64,000 bases of DNA from CATQHB01 sp965262595 (GCA_965262595.1 OZ253548.1:1736001-1800000), one strand, 5' to 3'; numbered from the stretch's first letter, positions 53,791 to 62,328 are shown. The notes: generated by a model from the letters alone, not told the origin. Translations and numbers: made by a program.

Positions 53791-53964
53791 ATGAGCGCCA
53801 ACGAACCCACCACCATCACTGTCAAGCTATCGCGGGAAACCAAGAAGACCTACCGATATGACGCAGTTGAAGAAGACGCGCCTGTTGGCAATATATACAT
53901 TCAAAAGGAGGCACTGCCCGGCGTCGCTCCGTCACAGCTGGAGCTTCAGTTGACCGCAAAGTAA
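53791..53964 (+). CDS. 57-residue conserved small protein after the helicase
   Basis: Starts MSANEPTTITVKLSRETKKT and continues RYDAVEEDAPVGNIYIQKEA to LQLTAK, a beta-strand-rich pattern. I have seen similar 55-60-residue proteins in Actinobacteria and Chloroflexota with a LYxQKxAL core; function unknown. It lies 38 bp after the helicase on the same strand and ends that unit. A weak AGGAAT site precedes the ATG. Confidence 0.65.
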   Translation: MSANEPTTITVKLSRETKKTYRYDAVEEDAPVGNIYIQKEALPGVAPSQLELQLTAK

Positions 53965-54050
53965 CGCTGAGCCGTGCGATGCTCCTCCTTAACATGATTT
54001 TACCAATGCCGTGGGTCAACGCGGCGGGTGGTCTGGAAAGGTTTCTTCCG

Positions 54051-54221
54051 CTACGGGCCAAGTGCAAGTGCCCGCCTCACCAAGCGCATCCGCTCTTCCT
54101 TTGCCAGTCCCCTGCGTGCCTCCGTCAGGGCTTCCTGCCTCCAGCGAACATGATCTGCCCTTCTCGCCCGGCCCAGAGGCTCCGTCTCCGGTGGGAGCGT
54201 CAGGTGGAATTCCTGAATCAT
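54051..54221 (-). CDS. Small ORF or gene remnant
   Basis: From an ATG at 54221: MIQEFHLTLPPETEPLGRAR, then VRWRQEALTEARRGLAKEER and a stop, 56 residues, helical and charged. The frame is also open about 40 codons upstream (GGETSGRGIDRAKNAVRRWE) without a start codon, so it may be the tail of a decayed gene. Confidence 0.35.
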   Translation of the reverse strand: MIQEFHLTLPPETEPLGRARRADHVRWRQEALTEARRGLAKEERMRLVRRALALGP

Positions 54222-54634
54222 GGCAATCTCCAGTTCCCACCGGCGTACCGCGTTCTTGGCCCGGTCAATTCCCCTGCCCGAAGTTTCGCCCCCGGTCCGC
54301 AGGTTCCATCACTCTGCCACCAGCGGCACCGCCGCGCCGAAGGCCAGGGCCTCGTCGGGTTGCGGCTCCAGAGTGACCACCCCTGTCATCGCTTGTTGCG
54401 CTGATCCTTCGCCGCCTCAATCCCGTCGCCGACCGAATCGCTTGCTCACGTGGGGTAGCGATGGAGCATGACGGGAACCCGGGGAAATACCCAGCCCTAG
54501 TTCCGACCCAAGAGGCTACCCGTCAGACCAGGCGGATTCGTTTGAGGCACTGCCCCATGCACTCAGGCCTTTTCCCCGGCGCTGTATCCTCCATCTGCCC
54601 TCCCAGTGCCAATTGTCCTCGCCAGGGAGGTCAT

Positions 54635-54799
54635 TTAGTCACGAACTCCTGAATTTCGGGCGAGCCACATGAGCCGTTCCAATTCCGGAAATGAACCGAA
54701 GCTCTGGAACCTGCCCTGGAATCCAAGTGCTTGCTGAAATGAAGCAGCCTCGTCGATTTGAGGCATAACCCAGCTACGGATAGCCTTGGGCTGACGCAT
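54635..54799 (-). CDS. Small ORF or gene remnant
   Basis: 54 residues beginning MRQPKAIRSWVMPQIDEAAS and ending LERLMWLARNSGVRD. The composition is protein-like, but I recognise no family and see no ribosome site. Confidence 0.3.
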   Translation of the reverse strand: MRQPKAIRSWVMPQIDEAASFQQALGFQGRFQSFGSFPELERLMWLARNSGVRD

Positions 54800-54997
54800 C
54801 ACCGACGTGACGGAATTCCCGTCGCCATCCCCCGCATCAAAGTCCCTGCTCCGAAACGCTCGCCCTGTCAGGGGGTCTCCGCGTCCCGATCGGCGTATAC
54901 CAAACCCGCGCCCAAAACAATGGCTTGCAAGCCCTTACGTGCAACTGTTTCCCCCCGGACAATTAAGTGTCCGGCAATCGCCAACGGAGGGCGCAGA

Positions 54998-55348
54998 ATG
55001 AAAACAAACAGAGGGGGGATGCCGGCCCCGATCAAGTCGGCGTTGGCGGACATCGACTTTACCGACGCCATCCGCCGCTACGTGCGAACCTACGTGGTGC
55101 TGCACGGCTTGGGACAAGCGACCAAAACTTTCGGCGTATCCCGTCACACTCTGTGGCGTTTCCTGGAACGGGGGCAACTGGGCCGCGCAGTGCCCCGCGC
55201 CGTCCTGGGCGATGTGGGAGAGATCCCAGAAGCCCTGGCAATTGCCACGGATAAGCTGATCGACCGGGCAAGAGCCGGAGAGGCGGCCAAGCGGTGGATG
55301 GTTGCCAATGTGCCAGCCAATGAACCAACTCCCATAATGCACCCCTAG
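54998..55348 (+). CDS. Small HTH protein next to the replication-relaxation relic
   Basis: 116 residues from the ATG at 54998, set by GGAGG about 7 nt upstream. YVVLHGLGQATKTFGVSRHT then LWRFLERGQLGRAVPRAVL is a plausible helix-turn-helix. The start opens with a basic MKTNRGGMPAP tail. It precedes the replication-relaxation pseudogene by 9 bp, which mirrors the HTH gene beside the intact copy at 19.1-21.6 kb, though the two HTH proteins are not obviously related. Confidence 0.6.
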   Translation: MKTNRGGMPAPIKSALADIDFTDAIRRYVRTYVVLHGLGQATKTFGVSRHTLWRFLERGQLGRAVPRAVLGDVGEIPEALAIATDKLIDRARAGEAAKRWMVANVPANEPTPIMHP

Positions 55349-55357
55349 TCCCCGGCA

Positions 55358-56586
55358 TTGGAAGACTCGTTGCTTTTGTTGTGCGCTGCGCCTTTGACCT
55401 CGGTAGCGAAACTGTCCTGCCTTGGGCGGGTCCACGCCTCCACTCTGCGCGAACAACTAGAGAAACTGGCCAAACTGGGCCTGGTGGACTCGGTGGCCGA
55501 CCGCCTGGGCGGCTTGGGGCCTCAACTCCAACGTCGTTACTTCCCCACGGAGCAGGGCATCAACGCCGCCGCAAACGCCGAACACGGAACGGAACGCTTC
55601 ATACGGGAGTACCCGGTGTCCCGCCAGTGGGTCCGGCTGCTGGCCGAACGCCTGGACGCCGTGGCCGTGCTTTACCACGTCGCGGCCATGGTCGCCGACG
55701 CCGACGCGCAGAACGAGACGGTGCGGTGGACCATTACCGCCAAGGACCTTACGACGTCCTGATCACCATGTCCGGAGGCCGTTCCGTGGGCATCCTGCGC
55801 CAGGGTCCAACACTGCCTTCGCCCAACCTGCGCTACCGGCTGAGAACCATTGAAAACCTGCCCCGGAGCCAGCGCCCCACGGTGACACTGGTGATCGCCT
55901 GCTCCGACCAGGCCAACCGCCAGGCCGCCCGCACCCTGGGCCACCCGACGAAGCACCGGACCTTCTTCGTCGCCACCGAGGGTGAGCAACTGGCCGGGGA
56001 CCACCGGGCCGTAGTCTGGCAGCAGTGCGGCAACGGGATGGGAGCGCAGGTGAAGATTGCCCCGAGCGTGTCCCTGGACGACATCATCGCCTGGACGGGC
56101 CAACTCTTGGAAAGCGACGAAGCGGACCGCCGCAGGCACGGCTTCTTGAAGCCGAGCAAGCCCATACCTGACCCGGACGCCCTGTACCCCCGCCACCTGC
56201 TGGCGACAACGCCGGACTTGCATGAGCAGGTCAAGTCCTGTCTCGCCGTACAACTCACCTGCACGGACAAAGAAGTTTTGGACCTGTTGGCCGCCTGGCC
56301 CCTGTGCAACACGGAGCAGCTTATGGGGCTGATGGGAGGCGTCACCCGCCGCCGTGCTAACCAGGTCATACAATCCCTTACCGGCCGATCCCTGGTCCGC
56401 ACCCGCGAACGGCGCCACGTCCTCACCGACGATGGGCTGTGTTACCTCGCCCACCGGGAAATGGCCCGCACCGGAGTGGCGGTGCCGCTTTGGGTGTCCC
56501 ATAGGGAAAGAATGGAGGTAGCGGGGCCGTTGGGACAAGCGTGGCGTAGCCCTGAGGTTCTGGAGCCTGCCGGTGCATTCAGGTGA
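55358..56586 (+). pseudogene. Replication-relaxation-like gene, frameshifted
   Basis: The first frame (55358-55762) reads VHASTLREQLEKLAKLGLVD, RRYFPTEQGINAAANAEHGT and FIREYPVSRQWVRLLAERLD, matching the intact homologue (YYLTRKGIAEAANALGF and YPVSREWLTLLIRRMDA). A shift near 55745 leads into a second frame to 56586 containing SGGRSVGILRQGPTLPSPNL and a second winged helix (TEQLMGLMGGVTRRRANQVI). It also ends about 170 residues short of the intact copy. It is in opposite orientation to that copy. Confidence 0.7.
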
Positions 56587-56637
56587 TGGTCTCAAATTCC
56601 CACATTGCACCTGCACCATCGATAGCAGTATGTACTC

Positions 56638-56666
56638 TTGCCGGTATTAACGTATTGTATTAAGAT
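56638..56666 (+). promoter_or_regulatory. Promoter of the HigBA pair with direct repeats
   Basis: TTGCCG (56638-56643), a 17-bp spacer and TAAGAT (56661-56666). GTATTAA occurs twice, 13 bp apart, at 56644-56650 and 56657-56663 and overlaps the spacer and the -10, a plausible HigA binding site. The toxin start codon lies only 9 bp after the -10, so the transcript may have almost no leader. Confidence 0.6.
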
Positions 56667-56675
56667 GTAAGAACA

Positions 56676-56954
56676 TTGAGTAGATTCCGGGACAATGACG
56701 CCGAGCAGCTCTTCAACGGACAATCGGTCCGTCGGCTGCCCTCAGATATTCAACGCCGGGCGAGGATGCGGTTACAGAGGGTTGTTGCAGCGACGGCGCT
56801 GGCGGACCTCCGATTACCACCCTCCCACCGACTCGAAGCCCTCCGTGGTGACCGAGCGGGCCAGTACAGCATCCGCATCAATGATCAGTGGCGGGTATGT
56901 TTCACCTGGACGGACCAGGGTGGGATGGAAATAGAAGTCACCGACTACCACTGA
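56676..56954 (+). CDS. higB: HigB/RelE-type toxin
   Basis: 92 residues. FRDNDAEQLFNGQSVRRLP, LADLRLPPSHRLEALRGDRA then GQYSIRINDQWRVCFTWTDQ is the HigB (plasmid maintenance system killer) pattern; HigB is an mRNA-cleaving ribosome-dependent endonuclease. The start is a TTG, with no ribosome site and probably only a few leader bases. The antitoxin gene follows 11 bp downstream with a strong ribosome site, which would favour antitoxin synthesis. The gene order toxin then antitoxin is normal for higBA. Confidence 0.88.
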   Translation: MSRFRDNDAEQLFNGQSVRRLPSDIQRRARMRLQRVVAATALADLRLPPSHRLEALRGDRAGQYSIRINDQWRVCFTWTDQGGMEIEVTDYH

Positions 56955-56965
56955 GGAGGATAACA

Positions 56966-57256
56966 ATGATGACGGCTCAACCGATTCACCCAGGAGAGCA
57001 CTTGTCGGAGATCATGAAGGAGTTATCCATTACCCAATATCGCCTGGCTAAGTCCATCGGCGTGCCTCCGATACGCATCCATGACATTGTTCACTGCCGG
57101 AGAGCTATTACGGCGGACACGGCGCTGAGAATCGGAAAGGCTCTGGGAATGACTCCCGAGTTCTGGCTGAACCTTCAGCGCATGTACGACCTGGATGTGG
57201 CCCGGGCCACTACCGACGTAAGCGGGATCGAGCCGGTTGTGAAGGAGCCTGCATGA
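56966..57256 (+). CDS. higA: HigA-type antitoxin
   Basis: 96 residues. IHPGEHLSEIMKELSITQYR then LAKSIGVPPIRIHDIVHCRR and EFWLNLQRMYDLDVARA is the classic HigA/VapI XRE fold. It neutralises HigB and represses the operon. AGGAGGA lies 5 nt before the ATG. The direct repeats in the promoter are candidate operators. Confidence 0.9.
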   Translation: MMTAQPIHPGEHLSEIMKELSITQYRLAKSIGVPPIRIHDIVHCRRAITADTALRIGKALGMTPEFWLNLQRMYDLDVARATTDVSGIEPVVKEPA

Positions 57257-57305
57257 TACTCCACTGCACAAGGGGGAAGGATGACAATCGGAGATCTTAA
57301 CGATC

Positions 57306-58251
57306 ATGATCCAGATATTCGTTTCTCATAGCAGTAAGGACAAGGATTTGACAGGACTGCTGATCCTGCTTCTTAGGCTCAGCTTGGGCTTCACCAGTGA
57401 TGAAATTCGGTCCACCAGCAATAACGGGTATCAGCTTGAATCTGGCAAGGACCCTGACGAGGCTTTACTTCGTGAAGCCGTAGAAGCGGAGCTCATGGTT
57501 TCGCTTCTCACTCCTGACTCAATGGTGTCTCCTGATGTGGCGAATGAGCTCGAAACACGCCGAATGGCTGGGAAATGGCTAATCTACCTGTGTGCCCGTG
57601 GCGTTACCCCACCAGAAGTAGGTAAACAGGGTTGGAGAAGTTTTGCCCTAGACGCCTCCGACAGCGGGCAGCTACGTAAATTCTTGGAAGACGTCGCTGG
57701 TGGGTTTGGTAGAGATTTACAAAAGGCCTCCTCCTATGTGGACTTAGAAACTATCTCAAAGTTCCCTTTTCCCCAGGCGGGAGAAGGTTAGGATGGAGGG
57801 CTGTATCTATCACCCCCACCTCAATCCTCTCCCATCCAGGGAGAGGAGTCTAGGGTAGGTGTTTTGAGATAGTTTCTTAGTCAACGACCTTGTAAGCGCC
57901 GCTACCTCGTTGACTCAGCAAGTGGACGAGCGCGGCAGCGACTCCCTTCTAGATCGGCTTTCGGGAGAGGCGGTGACACTTCTTACCGATGCGTTTAACT
58001 CACAGACTAAAGAGATACACTGGCAGGGAATCGCGGCTGGTCTATTGATCTACATCGACGGGCGCAAGTGTTTTGAACCTGAGGATAAGCGGTCTGAAGC
58101 AATCTGGGGGTCGGCTGTAAGCGAACTCGAACGTGAAGGCCTCATCGAAGAGTATCAATCCAACTCGATGACAGGGGGAGGTTCTGGGAGGGTCTTCAAT
58201 CTAACTCCCCGTGGATACGAAATTGCGAAGAGCATTCTGGCCCAAACGTAG
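57306..58251 (+). pseudogene. TIR-domain effector gene split by a MITE
   Basis: The first part (57306-57743) encodes a TIR domain: IQIFVSHSSKDKDLTGLLIL then AELMVSLLTPDSMVSPDVAN, with a candidate catalytic Glu in ANELETRR. A 130-bp insertion with TTA duplications follows. Past the second TTA (57877-57879) the same frame resumes as LVNDLVSAATSLTQQVDERG and runs to 58251, a winged-helix-like tail (LTPRGYEIAKSILAQ). Removing the insert and one TTA restores a single gene of about 270 codons. As it stands, translation stops inside the insert, leaving a 161-residue TIR protein that might still fold. Confidence 0.85.
57747..57876. mobile_element. 130-bp MITE (IS5-like ends) in the TIR gene
   Basis: Terminal inverted repeats GAAACTATCTCAAA and TTTGAGATAGTTTC, flanked by TTA direct duplications (57744-57746 and 57877-57879). 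There is no coding capacity. The interior has pyrimidine-rich CCTCTCCCATCC / GGGAGAGG arms. Ends and 3-bp TNA target resemble the IS5 family, which would have mobilised it in trans. Confidence 0.88.
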
Positions 58252-58322
58252 ATCAGCAAAGCATAAGGCACAAAGTTAGTGCAGTCTCTGGCTAGACCAG
58301 AAATCCGTTAGAAGGACACCCG

Positions 58323-59887
58323 ACGAAACAAACCAAACCACTTACGCCCGCGGCCCTGTACGCCCGGGCATCCAGCGACCGCCAGGACGTCGCCCTATCA
58401 CTTGCTGCCCAGCTTAGGGCGCTGAGGGACTACGCTAAGTACAACGGCTATTCCGTGGCCCGCGAGTACGTGGACGAGGCCGAGAGCAGCCGCATCGCCG
58501 ACCGTCCCCAGTTTCGGGCAATGATCGACGAAGGCAGCCAGGCCAATTCCCCCTTCCAAGTCATCCTGGTCTGGAAGTTCTCCCGCTTCACCCGAAAAAG
58601 AGAGTACGCCGTGGCCTTCAAGTCGATGCTCCGTCGCAAGGGAATTCGCGTCGTCTCCATCACCGAGCACGCCAACGACTCCCCCACCGGCAAGCTGATG
58701 GAGGCCATCATTGAGAGCGTGCACGAGTTCTATAGTGAGAATCTGGCCCAAGAGGTAATCCGGGGAATGCGGGAGGCGGCGTCCCGGGGCTACTTCCTGG
58801 ATTCAAGGGCCCCCTTCGAGTATAACCGCGTCAAGGTCAATGACGGGGTGAAGGATCGTCCCACCCTGGAGGTGGACCCGGTTGCCACTCCCATCGTCAA
58901 GGAAATCTTCGAGAGTTCCCGGCGGGGCAACGGACTGAAGGAAATCTGCAAGAAACTGAACGGCCGGGGCATCACCCACAACGGGCGGCGCTGGCAGAAG
59001 AACGTCGTCCACTACCTCTTGACTAACGAGGCCTACACCGGAACCGCCGTCTGGGGATTGAAGAGCAAGGACGAGAAGGGCGGGGGAGCCGGTAAGGGTG
59101 GAAGATGCCTGGCCCGCGCTGGTGTCCCGGGAGACCTTTGATTCGGTGCAGCAGGGGCTCCACGAGCGGGCGCCGGCAAAGCAACGGCCCGGACGGGTGG
59201 GGAGCCAGTATCTCCTGAGCGGCTTATTGCGCTGCGGAGTGTGCGGGAAGCCCTACGCCGGCCAGGGGGCCAAGAGCGGCCAGTCGGCTACTACGTCTGC
59301 GGCACCCTGTTCCGGGAAGGATCGGGTACCTGCACCGCCCGCTACCTGAACGCTACGAAAGTGGAGAACTTCATTATCGAGAAGGTCAGGGAGCGGATTC
59401 TGACCGAGGAGACCATCACCGAGCTGGTGACCCTGGTGGCAGAGGAGATCGACAACCTGGCCGGTGAGGTCAACGGGCGTCTGACGGCCATCAGCGCCGA
59501 GCTTGTCGACGTGGAGGCCCGGTTGGAGAACCTCTACCAGGCACTGGAGACCAAGCAGCTGCCCATCGAGGTGCTGCCCCCCCTAATCCTGTCCCTGAAG
59601 GCCCGCCAGGACCAGCTCACGGCGGCGCGGGAGGAGGCCGAGGGCCAGTTTGGAGCAGCGGCGGGCGAAGTTGCCCACCAGCAAGGAAATCAAAGGATAC
59701 GTGGCAGACTTCCGGGAGTTTCTCTGGGAAGGTGCCTTCCCCGAGCGGAAGGCCCTCATCCGCAACTTCGTGCAGAGCATCGAGATCGTGGAGGACGAGG
59801 CAGTTCTGACGTACACCATCCCCATGCCGTCGGATGGGGTGACGTCGGACGGCCTCGGTTCTCGATTTTGTCCACTCAAGCCCACCG
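58323..59887 (+). pseudogene. Large serine recombinase, frameshifted (copy B)
   Basis: Homologous to copy A at 15588-17151, almost the same length (1565 against 1564 bp) and in opposite orientation. The resolvase start is YARASSDRQ. The expected ATG is ACG at 58323-58325, with the same AAGGACACC upstream context as in copy A, so no normal start remains. The frame breaks near 59.08 kb, near 59.28 kb in the zinc ribbon, and near 59.65 kb, where GGCCAGTTTGGAGCAG has an extra base at the very place copy A lacks one. It is inactive as written. Confidence 0.85.
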
Positions 59888-60033
59888 CACCAGGGCGGTC
59901 AGTTCATCCAGGTCGGGTCGCGGCGAGATTTGGAAGTATTCCACGAAGCGTGCGGCGACGCCTTCCGTGCCCGGGCGCAGGCCCCGTTCATGGTCGTCCA
60001 GCAGGTCGCGGCAGAAGCCGCCCACGGTCCCGG

Positions 60034-60468
60034 TCATTCCAACAACCTCTTGCCGGTGAGTTTCTGGTACATCTCCACGATGAACCGCTTGGCGTTCAGG
60101 GACAGGGGACCGTCGGGCCGGGTGCCCACCCGGAACTGGGGGGCGTCCAGCACATAGCGGTAGGCCCGCTCCACGTCCATCGTCTCGTCGCCGTAGGGGT
60201 CGGGCTGCGGCCCGTGGCCGGCCCGTCTGAGCAACTCCCGGGCGTCCACGTTGTAGAGCTCGGCCAGCTTGCGGACCACGTTGGCGCCGGGGTGGCTGAC
60301 TCCCCTTTCGATCTGGGACAGGTAGGAAGTGTACACGCCGGTGCGCCGGGTCACCTCCCGCAGGCTCACCCGGCCCCGCAGACGCTTGAGCAGCGAGCCG
60401 ATGTCCTCGTAACCCTCGGTTTCTTCCCGCAGTTCGTCGGGTTCCAGGTTGTCGTCGTAATCGTCCAT
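60034..60468 (-). CDS. XRE-family transcription regulator
   Basis: 144 residues. An acidic N-terminus (MDDYDDNLEPDELREETEGY) precedes a canonical HTH (VSLREVTRRTGVYTSYLSQI then RGVSHPGANVVRKLAELYNV). The C-terminal part, ending LSLNAKRFIVEMYQKLTGKR, is helical. It faces away from the recombinase pseudogene and is divergent from the small-gene cluster at 60.7-62.3 kb, which it may control. I choose the ATG at 60468 over the GTG at 60477. Confidence 0.82.
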   Translation of the reverse strand: MDDYDDNLEPDELREETEGYEDIGSLLKRLRGRVSLREVTRRTGVYTSYLSQIERGVSHPGANVVRKLAELYNVDARELLRRAGHGPQPDPYGDETMDVERAYRYVLDAPQFRVGTRPDGPLSLNAKRFIVEMYQKLTGKRLLE

Positions 60469-60718
60469 GCTTGCCACCCCGTTGGTCGGTGTCGCGGCCC
60501 GAACAGCAGTTGTCTTTCTGTGGGTTGATTGTTACATCAAAGTGAACACTTTGTCAAAACAAGGACGTGAGTGCCTCTGAGCCATTGTCTCTGCCGGAAA
60601 CCAGTTGCTACACTCAGCCATACAGAACGGAATTTCTAAACCCCACCAGAGTATAGCCCACCGGCCCCTTCCAGGCTACCCCGGAAGTCAGGCCGGTTCC
60701 CAAAGAGAGAAGAACCCC

Positions 60719-60904
60719 TTGAGCAGAAAGCGAAAACTCACCAGGAACCAGGAGCGCCAGCGCATCGAGGGGCTGCGCATCCTGGCCCGCATCATCGCCC
60801 GCCACTACCTGGAACACCCCGAACTGTATCCCCAGCCGGTTGACGCCGCCGAGGGCCGCGCCGAAGGGGGCGGAAAGGCGACGGGGCGGGAGGGGGCGGA
60901 ATGA
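60719..60904 (+). CDS. Small basic protein, first gene of the XRE cluster
   Basis: About 61 residues from a TTG at 60719. RKRKLTRNQERQRIEGLRIL then ARIIARHYLEHPELYPQPVD is a helical basic segment, followed by a Gly-rich tail. It overlaps the next gene by 4 nt (ATGA), which supports translation. Family unknown; DNA or RNA binding is possible. Confidence 0.55.
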   Translation: MSRKRKLTRNQERQRIEGLRILARIIARHYLEHPELYPQPVDAAEGRAEGGGKATGREGAE

Positions 60905-61143
60905 AGCGCAGGAAACCCGCCTTCCGAGCCCGGCTGGACCAGGACAAGGCATGGGCACGGCTCAACGTGCTCAACATGAGCCAGAACGAGCTGGCCCGGC
61001 GCATCGGCCGCTCCCAGGGGTTCGTCTCCGAGCTGTTCAACGGCCGGCGCTGCGCCTCCGCCGACACCCGCCGCCGTCTGATGGAGGTCCTTCAGGTCAC
61101 CCGCTTCGAGGACCTGTTCATCCTGGAGGAGAACGATGAATAG
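60901..61143 (+). CDS. XRE-family small HTH protein
   Basis: 80 residues. LNVLNMSQNELARRIGRSQG then FVSELFNGRRCASADTRRRL is a textbook Cro/C1 helix-turn-helix, with little else. It overlaps the upstream gene by 4 nt and the next by 8 nt. It probably acts with the following HTH array. Confidence 0.82.
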   Translation: MKRRKPAFRARLDQDKAWARLNVLNMSQNELARRIGRSQGFVSELFNGRRCASADTRRRLMEVLQVTRFEDLFILEENDE

Positions 61144-61432
61144 GGACCGCGGTCCGTCCGGCCACCGGCTGTTTCCGCCGGGCGTCGCCCTGATGCCCGA
61201 GGATTTCCCCGGGCAGCTGGCGGCTCTCAAGGAGCTGACCGGCCTCACCTGGGAGGGGATGGCCGACGCGCTGGGGGTGGACCCACGCCAGCTTTTCCGC
61301 TGGCGCAAGCAGGACGGCGAACCCAACGGCGGCGCCATGCTGTCCCTGGTGCGGCTGGCGGTGCGGGTGCCGGGCGGCCTGGCCCTGCTCGTGGACGAAG
61401 ACCTGGTGGTAATTTACAGACCGAGGAGGTAA
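61136..61432 (+). CDS. HTH array member 1
   Basis: 98 residues. The core EDFPGQLAALKELTGLTWEG, MADALGVDPRQLFRWRKQDG, then NGGAMLSLVRLAVRVPGGLA defines a small HTH family repeated four times in tandem here. Its HTH is centred on ALGVDPRQLFRW. AGGAG lies 4 nt before the ATG. It could be a DNA-binding regulator; the function of the repeated layout is unknown. Confidence 0.75.
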   Translation: MNRDRGPSGHRLFPPGVALMPEDFPGQLAALKELTGLTWEGMADALGVDPRQLFRWRKQDGEPNGGAMLSLVRLAVRVPGGLALLVDEDLVVIYRPRR

Positions 61433-61436
61433 CTGC

Positions 61437-61754
61437 ATGACATTGGCAGAGCGCAACCCTTTGGCGGACTTCCGGCCCACGCCCTGGCCCGAGGACTTCG
61501 GGCGGCGTTTGGAGGGCCTGAAGGTACTGGCCGGCGTGAACTGGCAGGAGATGGCCAGGCTGCTGGGGGTGACCGACCGGGCCATCCTGCTGTGGCGGCG
61601 GGGCGAGCGCCGGCCCTCCGGGGCCAACATCCTGGCCATCGCCGAGCTGGCCCGCAGCATCCCCGGCGGGATCGAGGTGCTGTGCCAGGGCGACGCCTGG
61701 GCTTTGACCCTATGGGTCAGGGGAGGGGAGAGTGGCAGTGACAGCGGTGAATAA
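61437..61754 (+). CDS. HTH array member 2
   Basis: 105 residues, paralogous to its neighbours: EDFGRRLEGLKVLAGVNWQE, MARLLGVTDRAILLWRRGER, then PSGANILAIAELARSIPGGI. AGGAGG lies 7 nt before the ATG, and the gene begins 4 bp after member 1. Sequence identity to member 1 looks modest, so the duplication is old. Confidence 0.75.
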   Translation: MTLAERNPLADFRPTPWPEDFGRRLEGLKVLAGVNWQEMARLLGVTDRAILLWRRGERRPSGANILAIAELARSIPGGIEVLCQGDAWALTLWVRGGESGSDSGE

Positions 61755-62040
61755 GGGCATGACCGCTGCGGAGCGGGACCGTTACCGGAAATTCCCCGCT
61801 CCGTCCCTGCCCCAGGACTTTCCGGTGCGGCTGGCTCGGCTGGAAGACCGCTCGGGGACCTCCCTGGAAGAGGTGGCCCTGGTCGCCGGTCTGCCCGCCC
61901 GCCGGGGCAGGCTGTGGCGCGTTGAGCGGCCCCCCAGCGAGGATGAGCTGCGGGCCATAGTGGAGTTCGCTTGCTCCGTGCCTGGCGGCGTGGCGGTATT
62001 GCTGCTGGACGCATCCCAGCCCTGGCCGGTCCGGGAGTAG
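61732..62040 (+). CDS. HTH array member 3
   Basis: 102 residues: QDFPVRLARLEDRSGTSLEE, VALVAGLPARRGRLWRVERP, then DELRAIVEFACSVPGGVAVL. It overlaps member 2 by 23 bp; the GTG at 61732 or 61738 and the ATG at 61759 are all possible starts. The HTH is more degenerate than in its neighbours (GLPARRGRLWR), so DNA binding may be altered. Confidence 0.7.
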   Translation: MAVTAVNKGMTAAERDRYRKFPAPSLPQDFPVRLARLEDRSGTSLEEVALVAGLPARRGRLWRVERPPSEDELRAIVEFACSVPGGVAVLLLDASQPWPVRE

Positions 62041-62044
62041 TCCG

Positions 62045-62328
62045 GTGGGCCGCCGCCAGCAGTGGGTCTATCACATCGAGCCCGAGGAGTTTCCTACGGA
62101 CTTCCCGGACCGGCTGGACGCCTTCCGTCAGGCCGCCGGGTTGAGCTGGCGGGGCCTGGCCCGGCGGCTGAAGGTCAACCCCGTACCGTGTGGCGCTGGA
62201 AGGCCGGGGCCGCTCCCGGCTCCGGCCATCTGGTTTCCCTGTTCAGCCTGGCCGCCGGAATGGGGCTGCTGCACCTGCTGCTACCGGAGGTGGTGGAGAA
62301 GCACGACGTCGGCCTTGAGAGCCGTTGA
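62045..62328 (+). pseudogene. HTH array member 4, one-base frameshift
   Basis: The first frame gives TDFPDRLDAFRQAAGLSWRG then LARRLKVNP. A missing C in the CCCC run at about 62180 breaks it; the next frame continues RTVWRWKAGAAPGSGHLVSL and ends LPEVVEKHDVGLESR at 62328. With one C restored it would be a full fourth paralogue of about 94 residues. Confidence 0.65.

Larger units (their letters stand above)
53965..54997. other. Gene-poor kilobase with small minus-strand frames
   Basis: No substantial gene is visible on the plus strand. Two short minus-strand frames that look protein-like are listed separately (54051-54221 and 54635-54799); the rest shows no pattern. Confidence 0.45.
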
